Assembly: GCF_036206005.1 (NCBI RefSeq)
Contig: NZ_CP108143.1
Location: 4,121,501-4,185,500, forward strand
DNA length: 64,000 nucleotides
Direction: 5' to 3'
Source: Streptomyces sp. NBC_00178
Lineage (GTDB): Bacteria > Actinomycetota > Actinomycetes > Streptomycetales > Streptomycetaceae
A program made the translations under genes and the position numbers. Positions 51,941-61,004 of this stretch are shown here, piece after piece (the first letter of the stretch is position 1; each line of letters begins with the position of its first letter). The notes below the pieces were generated by a model that saw only the letters and a list, made by a program, of their open reading frames with translations, ran no database searches and was not told the origin of the DNA.

Positions 51941-52097
51941 GCGCGTCGGCCCTTTCTGTTCCGCTTCTGCCCTGCTGCTGGGATCCGCCGCCGGGACGGC
52001 CGCGAACGGCCAAACGTCCAGTGTGCCGCATCCGGGGCGCAACCGGGCGGGCGCGCGGCTGCGCGGTCCGGGCGGGCCGGGCCCGTAGCGTGGGCGG

Positions 52098-52895
52098 ATG
52101 GACGAGACGGAGCCCGCGGGCGGGCTGCCCGGACCCGACGACGCCGGGTTCCCGGCGCACCACGCGCCGCGTGCCGCGGGGATGGCGGAGCTGGACGGCC
52201 TGGTGACCCGGTGCCGTGCCTGTCCCCGGCTGGTGGCCTGGCGGGAGGAGGTCGCCGCGGTCAAGCGGGCGGCCTTCCAGGACTGGGACTACTGGGGAAG
52301 GCCCGTGCCCGGCTTCGGGCCGGCCGACGCGTCGGTGGCAGTGGTGGGGCTGGCGCCCGCGGCGCACGGGGGGAACAGGACCGGCCGGATGTTCACCGGT
52401 GACGCGACGGGCGACTTCCTCTTCAGGGCCCTGTACGAGGTGGGGCTGGCCTCGCAGCCCACCTCCGAACACGCCGACGACGGGCTGCGCCTTCGCGGCG
52501 TGCGCCTCGTCGCGCCCGTCCACTGCGCGCCGCCGGCCAACAAGCCGACGCCTCGGGAACGCGACACCTGCCGGCCGTGGCTGACCAGGGAGCTGGCCCT
52601 GCTGAACCCCGGGCTGCGCGCGATCGTCGTCCTCGGTGCCTTCGGCTGGCAGGCCCTGCTGCCGGTGCTCGCGGAGTCCGGCAGGACACTGCCCCGACCG
52701 CGTCCGGTCTTCGGCCACGGCGCGCACGTCGTGCTGCCCGCCACGGAGCACGGGCACGAACTGCACCTGCTCGGCAGCTACCACGCGAGTCAGCGCAACA
52801 CGTTCACCGGCCGGCTCACCATGCCCATGCTCACCGACGTGCTCCGGGAGGCCGCCGTCCTGGGCGGGCTCGGACCCGCGGGCCCCGGCGGCTGA
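52098..52895 (+). CDS. Uracil-DNA glycosylase family 5 (UDGb)
   Basis: A 265-residue Fe-S glycosylase. The catalytic motif GLAPAAHGGNRTGRMFTGD is that of family 5, which lacks the usual active-site Asp/Asn of family 1. Fe-S Cys ligands appear in TRCRACPRLVAWRE and VHCAPPANKPTPRERDTC. The C-terminal motif LLGSYHASQRNTFTGRLT corresponds to the HPSxxN loop. It removes uracil, and in this family hypoxanthine, from DNA, important in high-GC genomes prone to cytosine deamination. Confidence 0.92.
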   Translation: MDETEPAGGLPGPDDAGFPAHHAPRAAGMAELDGLVTRCRACPRLVAWREEVAAVKRAAFQDWDYWGRPVPGFGPADASVAVVGLAPAAHGGNRTGRMFTGDATGDFLFRALYEVGLASQPTSEHADDGLRLRGVRLVAPVHCAPPANKPTPRERDTCRPWLTRELALLNPGLRAIVVLGAFGWQALLPVLAESGRTLPRPRPVFGHGAHVVLPATEHGHELHLLGSYHASQRNTFTGRLTMPMLTDVLREAAVLGGLGPAGPGG

Positions 52896-52918
52896 CCCGT
52901 CGGCGGCGCGGCGGTCCG

Positions 52919-55405
52919 TCAGGTCGTCTGTTCGTCCGCCAGTTCCGCGACGCCCGTGATGCGGTGCAGCGGGTAGGTGCGTACCTCGTCGGCGGTGTGG
53001 TCGTAGCCCGTGACGAAGCCGCCCTCGACCTTCACCGGGGCGATCACGCGCTGGCTGGCCGCACCGTCCGCGTTGACGTAACCGATCCAGACGGCCGAGC
53101 CGGTCATGGCCGCCGCCTGCACCGTGGCCAGCGTCTCGGCGGGTGTCGTGCGGGGGAGCGAACCGGACGCCGTCGTGTCCGGCGCCTCCCTGTTGACGGC
53201 CCTGGCAGCCGTGTCGCCGGCCCTGATGGCCCGTACGGCGGCGGTCAGCAGAGTGGCGTCCGGGACCGGCGGACCCTCGGGCACCGGCGCGGGAGGTGTG
53301 CGCGGCGGGGTGCGGCGGGCCCCGGCCCGGGTGATCAGGACGTCGCCCTCGGCGGATTCGGCGGCGGGGGCGTACCCCATCTCGCGCAGCCCTTCGAGGA
53401 GCGAGCCCGGGTCGGCCTGGGCTGCCAGCACGGTCGGGGCGAGGCGGCGCAGGCGCAGGGTCGCCGAGCGCTTGTCGGCCAGGATCTCGTTGAGCACGGC
53501 CTCGTCGTCGCAGCGTACGTACGCGGAGGCGGCCCCGATGCGGAGGTGGCCGTGGCGGCGGGCGACGTCGTCGATGAGGTAGCTCAGCGGCTGCGGCACC
53601 GGGGTCCGGCTGTGCGTGGCCAGGAACGCGTGCAGGTCGGACGCGGCCCGGCCGGCGTCGAGTGCGCGGCGTACGGAGCCGGGGGTGAAGCGGTAGACCG
53701 TAGCGCCGCCCTTGGACTCGATGTCGGCGAGCACCGAGAGCATGTCGGCGAGCGGGCGTTCCAGCGGGCCGGGGGCGACGGCGGTCAGGTCGGCCTGGAG
53801 CAGCACGTGGTCCAGGGGCTCCGGGATCAGCGGGGCGAGCCGGGCCGCCGCCGCGTCGGGGCCCTCGTCGAGCAGTGCGCGGGCCTGGGAGGAGAGCGCC
53901 CCGCGTCCGGTGATCCCGATGAGTTCGGCTTCGTTGGCGGTCCACAGGGCGATGCGGGACCGCAGGTCGGAGGTGTCGCCGGACGGCTGCCCCGAGGCGG
54001 GTGACCCCGCGGTGGGCCCGCCGGGTCTGGACGTCCGCAGCGGGCGCTCCCAGCGGAGGCGGGCCAGCAGGGTCTGCGGATCGGGGGCCGTGCCCGGGGG
54101 CAGTGAGGCGAAGAGCTCCAGGACCCGGTGGCGCACCTCGGGCGCGGCCGAGCGGTCCAGGTCGGGGCCGAGTGCGGACAGGGCCCTGCCCTTGGCGTCC
54201 TGACCGCCGATCAGGCCGGAGGTGCGGGTGGCGGCGAGCCAGGCGGTGGCGAGGTGGGTCCAGCGGTCCTGGGCGGGGAGGTCGAGCCATTCGTCGGCCG
54301 CGGGGGTGGGGGCGTAGCGCTCGTCGGTCTCGCCGTCGGGGGCCAGCAGGCCCGCCGTGTAGGCGAGTTCGATCCAGAAGGCGGCGGTGTTCTCGGGGAC
54401 GTCCAGGGAGCTGGCGGCGCGCTTCAGTTCGCGCACACTCAGGCCGCCGGCCCGCAGGATGGCCGGGCCGCCGTTGTTCCAGAGCTTCAGCAGTTCCTCG
54501 ACGGTGGACAGTGCCGTGAAGCCCTGGCCGGCCGCCGCCCTGTCCACAGCCTGGGGATCGCGTTCGGCCGCCGCCGCGATCTCCGGTGCGACCGGCTCGG
54601 GCACGCGGTGGGCGCGCCCCGCCCGCAGGTGCAGCGCCGCCTCGCGCGGCAGGACGACGGTGCGGGTCGACACGGGCAGCAGCAGTCCGCGGTCGCGCAG
54701 CCACTGGACCGGCGGTGCGGGGTTCGGGGTGACCTCGCCGTAGGGCGGGCCCCAGACCAGCCGGTCGAGGACCGACAGCGCCTCGACCGGGGCGGTGTCC
54801 AGGAGTTCCGCCATCCTCGTCCGGTCCGTGAAGAGTCCGGACAGCGCGGTGACGGCCGACACGGGGTCGTGGGTGGCCGGGAGCCCGGCCGCCGTCAGGA
54901 TCTCCTGCAGCCGGCCCGGCGACATGCCGGCCGTGGCCTCCGCGACCGTCGGCCCGAGGCCGGTGGGTGAGGGGTGCTGCGGCGACGGGGCGAGGAGTTC
55001 GCGCGCGGTGCGGACGAGGTGGAGGCGGGCGTCCTCGCCCCAGACGAGGGCCTGTTCGCGCAGCGTCGTGAGCGCCGCGGGCAGCGCTGCGGTGACGGCC
55101 GCCGCGCCGTCCCGCCCTTCGCCCTCACCCTCGCCGTCACCGGTGAGCAGGGCGAGCAGCGTGTCGTACGGTGCCGGGTCCGGCGCCACCGCCAGCGCCT
55201 CCGCGGTCTGCAGCGCGAAGCGGTCGAGGTGCTCCAGCGCACGGACGACGGAGGCACGGGTGCCGGCCCGCGTGGCCAGCTGGGTGATGTCGTTCGGCAC
55301 GGGGCTGAGCAGGTCGGGGCGGGCGCGCAGAAGCCCTGCCAGCGATTCGTCGCCCCGTGCGCGCAGAGCCTCGGCGAGCGTGCGCGGTGGTGTGGTCGTC
55401 CCCAT
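52919..55405 (-). CDS. Helicase_C_3 (XPB/Ssl2-like) and WYL-domain protein
   Basis: An 828-residue protein starting MGTTTPPRTLAEALRARGDESLAGLLRARPDLL. It lacks Walker motifs, so it is not itself a helicase. A central region (about 480-700: DHVLLQADLTAVAPGPLERPLADMLSVLADIESKGGATVYRFT) matches the Helicase_C_3 domain. A WYL-like module ends the protein (VWIGYVNADGAASQRVIAPVKVEGGFVTGYDH). WYL domains bind nucleic acid or nucleotides and regulate DNA-damage responses. It belongs to a conserved actinobacterial set beside the XPB helicase gene; a non-catalytic cofactor is possible. Confidence 0.82.
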   Translation of the reverse strand: MGTTTPPRTLAEALRARGDESLAGLLRARPDLLSPVPNDITQLATRAGTRASVVRALEHLDRFALQTAEALAVAPDPAPYDTLLALLTGDGEGEGEGRDGAAAVTAALPAALTTLREQALVWGEDARLHLVRTARELLAPSPQHPSPTGLGPTVAEATAGMSPGRLQEILTAAGLPATHDPVSAVTALSGLFTDRTRMAELLDTAPVEALSVLDRLVWGPPYGEVTPNPAPPVQWLRDRGLLLPVSTRTVVLPREAALHLRAGRAHRVPEPVAPEIAAAAERDPQAVDRAAAGQGFTALSTVEELLKLWNNGGPAILRAGGLSVRELKRAASSLDVPENTAAFWIELAYTAGLLAPDGETDERYAPTPAADEWLDLPAQDRWTHLATAWLAATRTSGLIGGQDAKGRALSALGPDLDRSAAPEVRHRVLELFASLPPGTAPDPQTLLARLRWERPLRTSRPGGPTAGSPASGQPSGDTSDLRSRIALWTANEAELIGITGRGALSSQARALLDEGPDAAAARLAPLIPEPLDHVLLQADLTAVAPGPLERPLADMLSVLADIESKGGATVYRFTPGSVRRALDAGRAASDLHAFLATHSRTPVPQPLSYLIDDVARRHGHLRIGAASAYVRCDDEAVLNEILADKRSATLRLRRLAPTVLAAQADPGSLLEGLREMGYAPAAESAEGDVLITRAGARRTPPRTPPAPVPEGPPVPDATLLTAAVRAIRAGDTAARAVNREAPDTTASGSLPRTTPAETLATVQAAAMTGSAVWIGYVNADGAASQRVIAPVKVEGGFVTGYDHTADEVRTYPLHRITGVAELADEQTT

Positions 55406-55468
55406 CCGTCCCACGGTAGCCCCTGGAACGCTACCGTCGGGGCAGGGCGGTAGAGGGAGAACGATCGC

Positions 55469-56590
55469 GTGGGGATCGAGAGCGACCAGCTTGTCTACGA
55501 CTATCTCAGCCGGGTCGGTGACCTGGCCCAGCAGCGGCAGCTGCCGTCGGGGGCCCGGATGAGGCTCGTGTCGACGCTGCGCGGCGAGATCGACCGGCAG
55601 CGCGGCACGGACGGCGCGGACTCTCCCGCAGCGGTCCGGCGCATCCTGGGGCGGCTCGGGGCCCCGGACGAACTCGTCGCCGCCGCCGCCGGATCGGCCG
55701 ACGGCGCGGTGCCGCTGCCGTCGCCCCGGGAGGCCCCGGGCGCGGGTGACGAGGGGCCGTCCGGGGTGCCGAGGACGCGGCGCGGAGTGCTGCGCAAAGA
55801 CGCGTTCGGCAAGGGCGCGTCGCAGGGGCCGGCGGAGTCCGTCCCGAAGGAGCCGGGGCCTCCGGGTGCTCCCGCTCCCGGCTGGCCCTCCGCGGACGCG
55901 CCGCACATGGCCGGGCTGGACCGGGCCCCGGCCGGGGGCGAGCCGGAGTGGTGGCGGATCGAGCCGGGGCCCTTCGGTGAGGGCGCGCGGGGCCCGGTCG
56001 CGCCGGGTACCGATGTGCCGGGGTTCGTCGGCGGTCTGGAGAGCCCCGAGCTGTTCCGTCCCTCCGGGCCGCCCGTGGCGGTCACCCCGGAGGAGGCGGA
56101 GGCGGCGAAGGCGGCCGAGGCGCTGAAGGCGGCGCAGGAGAAGCCCGCCGCCCCGGACAGGCCCGCGGTCGCCGTACCGGCGCCCCGCAGGGGTCTTCGT
56201 CTGCGCCGCCCCGGCCCGGCCGCCGCGGCGGCGGACGTCGTCGGGAGGCCGCGCCTCGCCAACCCGCTGCTGCTGCTCGCCGCCGCGTTGCTGGTGGCGG
56301 GCGCCGTGCTGGGTTCGTGGCTGGCGCTCGCGGGCGGCTGGCTCCTGGCGTACAGCTCGCGCAGGATCTCGCGCGCGGAGGCGAAGTGGGTCGCGCTGGG
56401 GCTTCCGGGTGTGGTCGTGGCCGGTGCCTTCGTCTGGCTGTGGGGCCGGATGGAGGGCCGTTGGGGCACGCCCATCGCCGAGGACGCGATGGGCGACGCG
56501 ATGACGGACGTCTGGCCGGTGGTGGTGCGCGTGGCGGCGGTGGCGTCGGCGCTGTACCTCGTGTGGCGCGCGCGGAGGCTGCCCGGCTGA
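55469..56590 (+). CDS. Membrane protein with HAAS-like N-terminus
   Basis: A 373-residue protein with a GTG start behind GGGAGAA. Residues 1-75 resemble the HAAS/DUF1700 sensor helices (LVYDYLSRVGDLAQ ... RLVSTLRGEIDRQR ... VRRILGRLGAPDELVAAAAG). A long Pro/Gly/Ala-rich segment follows, then about four membrane spans (about 265-365). HAAS-like proteins often pair with PadR regulators, none of which adjoins it. Function unknown. Confidence 0.75.
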   Translation: MGIESDQLVYDYLSRVGDLAQQRQLPSGARMRLVSTLRGEIDRQRGTDGADSPAAVRRILGRLGAPDELVAAAAGSADGAVPLPSPREAPGAGDEGPSGVPRTRRGVLRKDAFGKGASQGPAESVPKEPGPPGAPAPGWPSADAPHMAGLDRAPAGGEPEWWRIEPGPFGEGARGPVAPGTDVPGFVGGLESPELFRPSGPPVAVTPEEAEAAKAAEALKAAQEKPAAPDRPAVAVPAPRRGLRLRRPGPAAAAADVVGRPRLANPLLLLAAALLVAGAVLGSWLALAGGWLLAYSSRRISRAEAKWVALGLPGVVVAGAFVWLWGRMEGRWGTPIAEDAMGDAMTDVWPVVVRVAAVASALYLVWRARRLPG

Positions 56591-56637
56591 GGGCCCACGC
56601 GCCGGCGGGGCTCGGGGGGCCGCACCGGACCCGTGGA

Positions 56638-56653
56638 GCGTACGTTCGTACGC
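56638..56653. promoter_or_regulatory. Perfect palindrome, candidate TetR operator
   Basis: GCGTACGTTCGTACGC (7-2-7, perfect) lies 24 bases before the acetyltransferase ATG. The style fits operators of TetR repressors, and a TetR gene is third in this unit. Confidence 0.65.
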
Positions 56654-56676
56654 CTCGGGGGTGTACCGTCGTCCGC

Positions 56677-57258
56677 ATGCCCACGGACTACTTCGCCGAC
56701 GATCCGCGCACCCCCATGGAGCGCATGCGCGCGGGAGACCTCTACATCGCCGACGACCCGGAGATCGCCCGGGAGCAACGGCGGGCCATGCGGCTCGCCG
56801 CCCGCTACCAGGCGCTCCACACCGAGGACGCCGACGCCGCCCGGACGGTCCTGGCAGAACTCCTCGGCTCCGTGGGCGAGGGCGTCGACCTCAGGCCGCC
56901 GCTCTACGTCGACTACGGCAGCAACATCCACATCGGGGCCCGTACCTTCGTGAACTACCACCTCACGGCACTGGACGTCGCGACGGTCACCATCGGCGAG
57001 GACTGCCAGATCGGCCCCAACGTGCAGCTGCTGACCCCGACGCACCCCGTGGAGCCGCAGCCCCGCCGGGACAAGCTGGAGGCCGCGCGGCCCATCACCA
57101 TCGGCGACAACGTGTGGCTGGGCGGCGGAGTCATCGTGTGCCCCGGCGTGACCATCGGGGACGACTCCGTCATCGGTGCCGGGTCGGTGGTCACCCGGGA
57201 CATCCCCGCCGGTGTGGTGGCGGTGGGCAATCCCGCCCGCGTCGTCCGGGACGTCTGA
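56677..57258 (+). CDS. Maltose/galactoside O-acetyltransferase family
   Basis: A 193-residue left-handed beta-helix acetyltransferase. MPTDYFADDPRTPMERMRAGDLYIADDPEI is the Mac N-terminal domain; hexapeptide repeats include NIHIGARTFVNYH, VTIGEDCQIGPNV and GDNVWLGGGVIVCPGVTIGDDSVIGAGSVV. The catalytic His is in LTPTHPV. It transfers acetyl from acetyl-CoA to a sugar hydroxyl, probably for detoxification. It is followed after 7 bases by the TetR gene. Confidence 0.92.
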   Translation: MPTDYFADDPRTPMERMRAGDLYIADDPEIAREQRRAMRLAARYQALHTEDADAARTVLAELLGSVGEGVDLRPPLYVDYGSNIHIGARTFVNYHLTALDVATVTIGEDCQIGPNVQLLTPTHPVEPQPRRDKLEAARPITIGDNVWLGGGVIVCPGVTIGDDSVIGAGSVVTRDIPAGVVAVGNPARVVRDV

Positions 57259-57265
57259 GCGCCCC

Positions 57266-57811
57266 GTGGCCACCGGACGCACGGACCCGCAGCGGCGTGA
57301 GCGCATCATCGCCGCCACGCTCGACCACATCGCCGACGAGGGGGTCGCGGGCGTCTCGCACCGGAAGATCGCCGTCCGCGCCGATGTGCCCCTGGGCTCG
57401 ATGACGTACCACTTCACCGGCATCGACGACCTGTTGCGCGAGGCGTTCACGCGGTTCGCCGACCACATCGTGGCCGTGTTCGAACTGCATCTGGGCCGCG
57501 CGGGCAGTCCGGACGAGGCCCGTGAGGCCGTCACCGACCTGATCCACGTGCTCTCCGAAGGGCCCCGCCGGGACCTCGTCCTCACGCAGGAGCTCTACAC
57601 GCTGGCGGCCCGGCGCGACGAGTACCGCGAGCTCACGCACGCGTGGATGAACCGCAGCCGCCGCCTCCTGGAGCAGCACTTCGACCCGGACACCGCGCGG
57701 CAGCTGGACGCCCTGATCGAGGGCACCTCCCTGCACCGGTCCCTCGACACCGAACCGCAGGGCCGCGAGCTGACGCGGCAGGCGGTGGGGCGCATCACGG
57801 GCAGCCCCTGA
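57266..57811 (+). CDS. TetR family regulator
   Basis: A 181-residue repressor starting at GTG, 7 bases after the acetyltransferase stop. HTH: RRERIIAATLDHIADEGVAGVSHRKIAVRADVPLGSMTYHFTGIDDLLREAF. The YHFTGIDDL variant and short ligand domain match the PfmR-like TetR group. Probably represses its own operon from the palindrome at 56638. Confidence 0.9.
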   Translation: MATGRTDPQRRERIIAATLDHIADEGVAGVSHRKIAVRADVPLGSMTYHFTGIDDLLREAFTRFADHIVAVFELHLGRAGSPDEAREAVTDLIHVLSEGPRRDLVLTQELYTLAARRDEYRELTHAWMNRSRRLLEQHFDPDTARQLDALIEGTSLHRSLDTEPQGRELTRQAVGRITGSP

Positions 57812-57831
57812 GGGCCGGCCGTACCCGGACG

Positions 57832-57869
57832 GCCTGTGGGGCGCGGACCTGACCCCGCGCCCCACAGGC
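57832..57869. terminator. Bidirectional terminator
   Basis: A perfect 15-bp stem (57832-57846 / 57855-57869) with an 8-base loop lies between the convergent TetR and ABC ATPase genes. Confidence 0.85.
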
Positions 57870-57872
57870 GTG

Positions 57873-58754
57873 TCAGAGGACCTTCGCGGCCGTGTCCTGA
57901 GCGGGCGTCCAGGGCGCACCCGGCACGACGAGCGGCGAACCCGTGACCGGGTCGGGGACGACGACCGCTTCCAGCCCGAAGACCTCGCGGACGAGGTCCG
58001 CCGTGACGACGTCCCCGGGCCTGCCCTCGGCGACGATCCGGCCCGCCTTCATGGCGACGAGGTGGTCGGCGTAGCGGGCGGCCTGGTTGAGGTCGTGGAG
58101 CACGGTGACCACGGTGCGGCCCCGGGTGCCGTCCGCCGCCGGTGTGGCGAGCCGCCGCACCAGGTCCAGGACCTCGACCTGGTGCGCGATGTCGAGATAG
58201 GTCGTCGGTTCGTCGAGCAGCAGCAGGTCGGTGTCCTGGGCGAGTGCCATCGCGATCCACACGCGCTGGCGCTGACCGCCGGACAGCTCGTCCACCGGCC
58301 GGTCGCCGAGCGCGGTGACGTCCGTGCGCTCCATGGCCTCGGCCACCGCGCGCTCGTCCGCCTCCGACCACTGCTGCCACCACCGCTGGTGCGGCTGCCG
58401 GCCACGGGCCACCAGGTCGGAGACGGTGATCGCCTCGGGTGCGACGGGCGTCTGCGGAAGCAGCCCCACCGACTGCGCGATGGTGCGCGTCGGTATGCGG
58501 GAGAGTTCCGTGCCGTCCAGCAGCACCGCCCCGCCCGCCGGTTTCAGCAGCCGCCCCATCGCCCGCAGCGTCGTCGACTTGCCACAGGCGTTGGGGCCGA
58601 CGATGACCGTCACCCGGCCGTCCGGGACGGCCAGGTCGAGTTCGTGCACGACGGTGCGGTCCTCGTACGCGAGCGTCAGGGAGCGCGCCGTGAGCCTGGA
58701 GGTGGCCGGGGGCGCGTCGGTGGCCGGGGAGTCCGTGCGGCCGGTCGTGGTCAT
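57873..58754 (-). CDS. Siderophore ABC transporter ATPase (FecE/FepC-like)
   Basis: A 293-residue ATPase. Walker [17 protein letters not shown], signature [16 protein letters not shown], Walker [21 protein letters not shown]-loop [14 protein letters not shown]. The YLDIAHQ sequence is typical of ferric-siderophore importers. The ATG overlaps the upstream permease stop by 4 bases. It powers uptake with the two permeases below. Confidence 0.95.
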   Translation of the reverse strand: MTTTGRTDSPATDAPPATSRLTARSLTLAYEDRTVVHELDLAVPDGRVTVIVGPNACGKSTTLRAMGRLLKPAGGAVLLDGTELSRIPTRTIAQSVGLLPQTPVAPEAITVSDLVARGRQPHQRWWQQWSEADERAVAEAMERTDVTALGDRPVDELSGGQRQRVWIAMALAQDTDLLLLDEPTTYLDIAHQVEVLDLVRRLATPAADGTRGRTVVTVLHDLNQAARYADHLVAMKAGRIVAEGRPGDVVTADLVREVFGLEAVVVPDPVTGSPLVVPGAPWTPAQDTAAKVL

Positions 58755-59836
58755 GCGTTGCCTCCATTGCGGCCGCGGTGACCGCGGATGATCAGCCAGA
58801 TCAGGTACGGGGCGCCGACCGCGGCGGTCAGCACGCCCACGGGGAGTTCGACGGGGGAGAAGAGCCTGCGCGCCAGCAGGTCGGCGAAGACGACGATCAC
58901 CGCGCCCAGCAGCGCCGAGCACAGCAGCGGGATCTGCGCCGTACGCGTCATCCGGCGGGCGATCTGCGGAGCGAGGAGGGCCACGAAGTCGACGGGCCCC
59001 GCCGTCCCCGTCGCCACGGACGCCAGGACGACCCCCAGGGCGACGAGCCCCAGGCGTACGCGGCCCAGGCGCACGCCGAGCGCCGTCGCCGTGTCGTCGT
59101 CCATCGACACGGTGCGCTGCGCCCGCGCCGCCCACAGCACGGCGGGCAGGAGGGCCAGCAGCGCCCAGCCGATCGGGGCCGCCTCGCTCCAGCCGCGGCC
59201 GTTCAGCGAACCCGTCATCCAGATCTGCGCCTGCTGGGCGACCAGGTAGTCGCCCTTCGTCAGGAAGAGCGTCGTCACGGAGCGCAGGGCGATCGCGAAG
59301 CCGATACCGATGAGGACGAAGCGGGTCGCGTGGAGCCCGCCGCGCCAGGCGAAGACGTACACCAGCGCCGCTGCGGCGATCCCGCCGGCGACGGACAGGT
59401 AGGGCAGGACGGTGTAGGAGGTGAGGCCGAAGGTCATGGCGCCGACCGTGAGCGCGCTCGCGCCCTGGCTGATGCCGATGATGTCGGGGCTGGCGAGCGG
59501 GTTGCGGGCCACCGTCTGGATCAGCGCGCCGGCGATCCCGAACGCCGCGCCGACGAGCAGCCCGACCACCATCCTGGGCATCCGCAGCGTGCCCACGACC
59601 AGTTCGTCGGGCGACGGCCGGCCGAGGACGACCTTCACGACCTCACCCGGCGCGACGAAGCTCTCGCCGACGCAGAGGTACGCGACACAGACGGCCGCCA
59701 GCACGACGAGGAGGGCCGCCGCGACGAGCGACGCCCGCCGGTGGACCAGGAAACGGGCCCGCTTCCCGATGCGTACGACGCCGTAACCGGCAGGGCGGAC
59801 CGGGGGGCGTACGGGCACTGCCGTGTCCGCGCTCAT
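58751..59836 (-). CDS. FecCD-type siderophore permease
   Basis: A 361-residue permease with about ten spans: [49 protein letters not shown] is the FecCD signature, and [19 protein letters not shown] the cytoplasmic coupling loop. It overlaps both neighbours by 4 bases. It forms a heterodimer with the next permease. Confidence 0.95.
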   Translation of the reverse strand: MSADTAVPVRPPVRPAGYGVVRIGKRARFLVHRRASLVAAALLVVLAAVCVAYLCVGESFVAPGEVVKVVLGRPSPDELVVGTLRMPRMVVGLLVGAAFGIAGALIQTVARNPLASPDIIGISQGASALTVGAMTFGLTSYTVLPYLSVAGGIAAAALVYVFAWRGGLHATRFVLIGIGFAIALRSVTTLFLTKGDYLVAQQAQIWMTGSLNGRGWSEAAPIGWALLALLPAVLWAARAQRTVSMDDDTATALGVRLGRVRLGLVALGVVLASVATGTAGPVDFVALLAPQIARRMTRTAQIPLLCSALLGAVIVVFADLLARRLFSPVELPVGVLTAAVGAPYLIWLIIRGHRGRNGGNA

Positions 59837-60843
59837 GCGGGGGCCGCCTTCCGGCGTACGAGGGTGACGAGGAAGGGCACACCGATCAGCGCCGTCATGA
59901 CGCCTGCCGGGACCTCGCCCGGCGGGAGCAGCACCCGCCCGACGACATCGGAGACGAGGAGCATCACGGGGCCCAGGAGGGCGACCATCGGGAGCACCCA
60001 GCGGTGCCCGCCGCCGACGATCGCGCGGGCGATGTGCGGCACCGCGAGGCCGACGAAGGCGATCGGCCCGGCCGCAGCGACCCCCGCCCCGGTGAGCACG
60101 GTCGCCCCCACACCGCCGACGATGCGGACGGCCGCGACGTTCTGCCCCAGGCCCTTGGCGACGTCGTCGCCGAGCGCCAGGGCGTCGAGACCTCGCGCCA
60201 CGGACACCACGAGGATGGTGCCGACCAGCAGGAACGGCCAGATCCGCTCGGCGACCTCGGCCTCCCGGCCCGAGATCGACCCCACCTGCCAGAAGCGGAA
60301 CTCCTCCAGCGCGGACGCCTTGGTGGTCAGCACCGCCATGGTCACCGACACCAGCAGCGCGTTGATCGCGGCCCCGCCCAGGGCGAGCTTCACGGGGGTC
60401 GCGCCGCCGCGCCCCCGTGAGGCGATGGCGTAGACGGCGACCGACGCGACGGCGGCGCCCGCGAACGCGAACCACACGTAACCGGTGAGGGTGTGGATCC
60501 CGGCGTACGCGATGGCCAGCACCACCGCGACGGAGGCGCCCTGGCTGATGCCGAGGATGCCGGGGTCGGCGATGGGGTTGCGGGTGATGCCCTGGAGCAC
60601 CGTGCCCGCGAGGGCCAGGGCGGCACCGACCATCAGGCCGATCAGGGTGCGCGGCAGCCTCAGCTGCCGGATGACGTCGGCGGCCTCGGTGTGCCCGCCG
60701 TGCAGGAGGGCGTCCACGACAGCGGACGGGGCGATGGTCCGCGCCCCCACGGCCAGGCTGAGCAGGACGGACAACATGAGTGCGAGGACTGCCACGGCCA
60801 TCGCGAGCGCGCGTCGGGACAGGCGGGGTGCTGCGGCGGCCAT
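59833..60843 (-). CDS. FecCD-type siderophore permease
   Basis: A 336-residue permease, the first gene of the importer operon: RLPRTLIGLMVGAALALAGTVLQGITRNPIADPGILGISQGAS and GPIAFVGLAVPHIARAIVG. The ATG at 60843 is preferred; a TTG at 60852 would add three residues. Neither has a strong ribosome-binding site. No binding-protein gene is adjacent, so the siderophore receptor must be encoded elsewhere. An iron box lies 46 bases upstream. Confidence 0.93.
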   Translation of the reverse strand: MAAAAPRLSRRALAMAVAVLALMLSVLLSLAVGARTIAPSAVVDALLHGGHTEAADVIRQLRLPRTLIGLMVGAALALAGTVLQGITRNPIADPGILGISQGASVAVVLAIAYAGIHTLTGYVWFAFAGAAVASVAVYAIASRGRGGATPVKLALGGAAINALLVSVTMAVLTTKASALEEFRFWQVGSISGREAEVAERIWPFLLVGTILVVSVARGLDALALGDDVAKGLGQNVAAVRIVGGVGATVLTGAGVAAAGPIAFVGLAVPHIARAIVGGGHRWVLPMVALLGPVMLLVSDVVGRVLLPPGEVPAGVMTALIGVPFLVTLVRRKAAPA

Positions 60844-60888
60844 CGGAACCAATCGGGGAGCGGGCCAGGGGAGGGGAGGAACGCGATT

Positions 60889-60907
60889 ACAGGTAAGGCT
60901 TGGCTAA
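60889..60907. promoter_or_regulatory. Iron box (DmdR/IdeR site)
   Basis: ACAGGTAAGGCTTGGCTAA matches 13 of 19 bases of the iron-box consensus TTAGGTTAGGCTAACCTAA, including AGGT-AGGCT and CTAA. Located in the promoter of the siderophore importer, it implies iron repression by a DtxR-type regulator. Confidence 0.75.
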
Positions 60908-60924
60908 GTCTATGCGTGGCCCAC

Positions 60925-60992
60925 GCACCCGGGCAGCGGGCCTCCGCCCCCGGCCGATGCACCCGGGCAGCGTGCCTCCGCCCCCGGCGGTG
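60925..60992. repeat. Imperfect 34-base tandem duplication
   Basis: Two units of 34 bases, each starting GCACCCGGGCAGCG and continuing GCCTCCGCCCCCGGC, differ at about five positions. Located between the iron box and the stop of the next gene. Confidence 0.9.
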
Positions 60993-61004
60993 CGCGGAGG
61001 GTTC

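Noticed and set aside
51111..54704. A minus-strand open frame of nearly 1200 codons running across three genes
   Set aside because: It is Arg/Pro/Gly-rich without domains and lies out of frame or antisense to well-supported helicase, glycosylase and WYL genes; a high-GC artefact.
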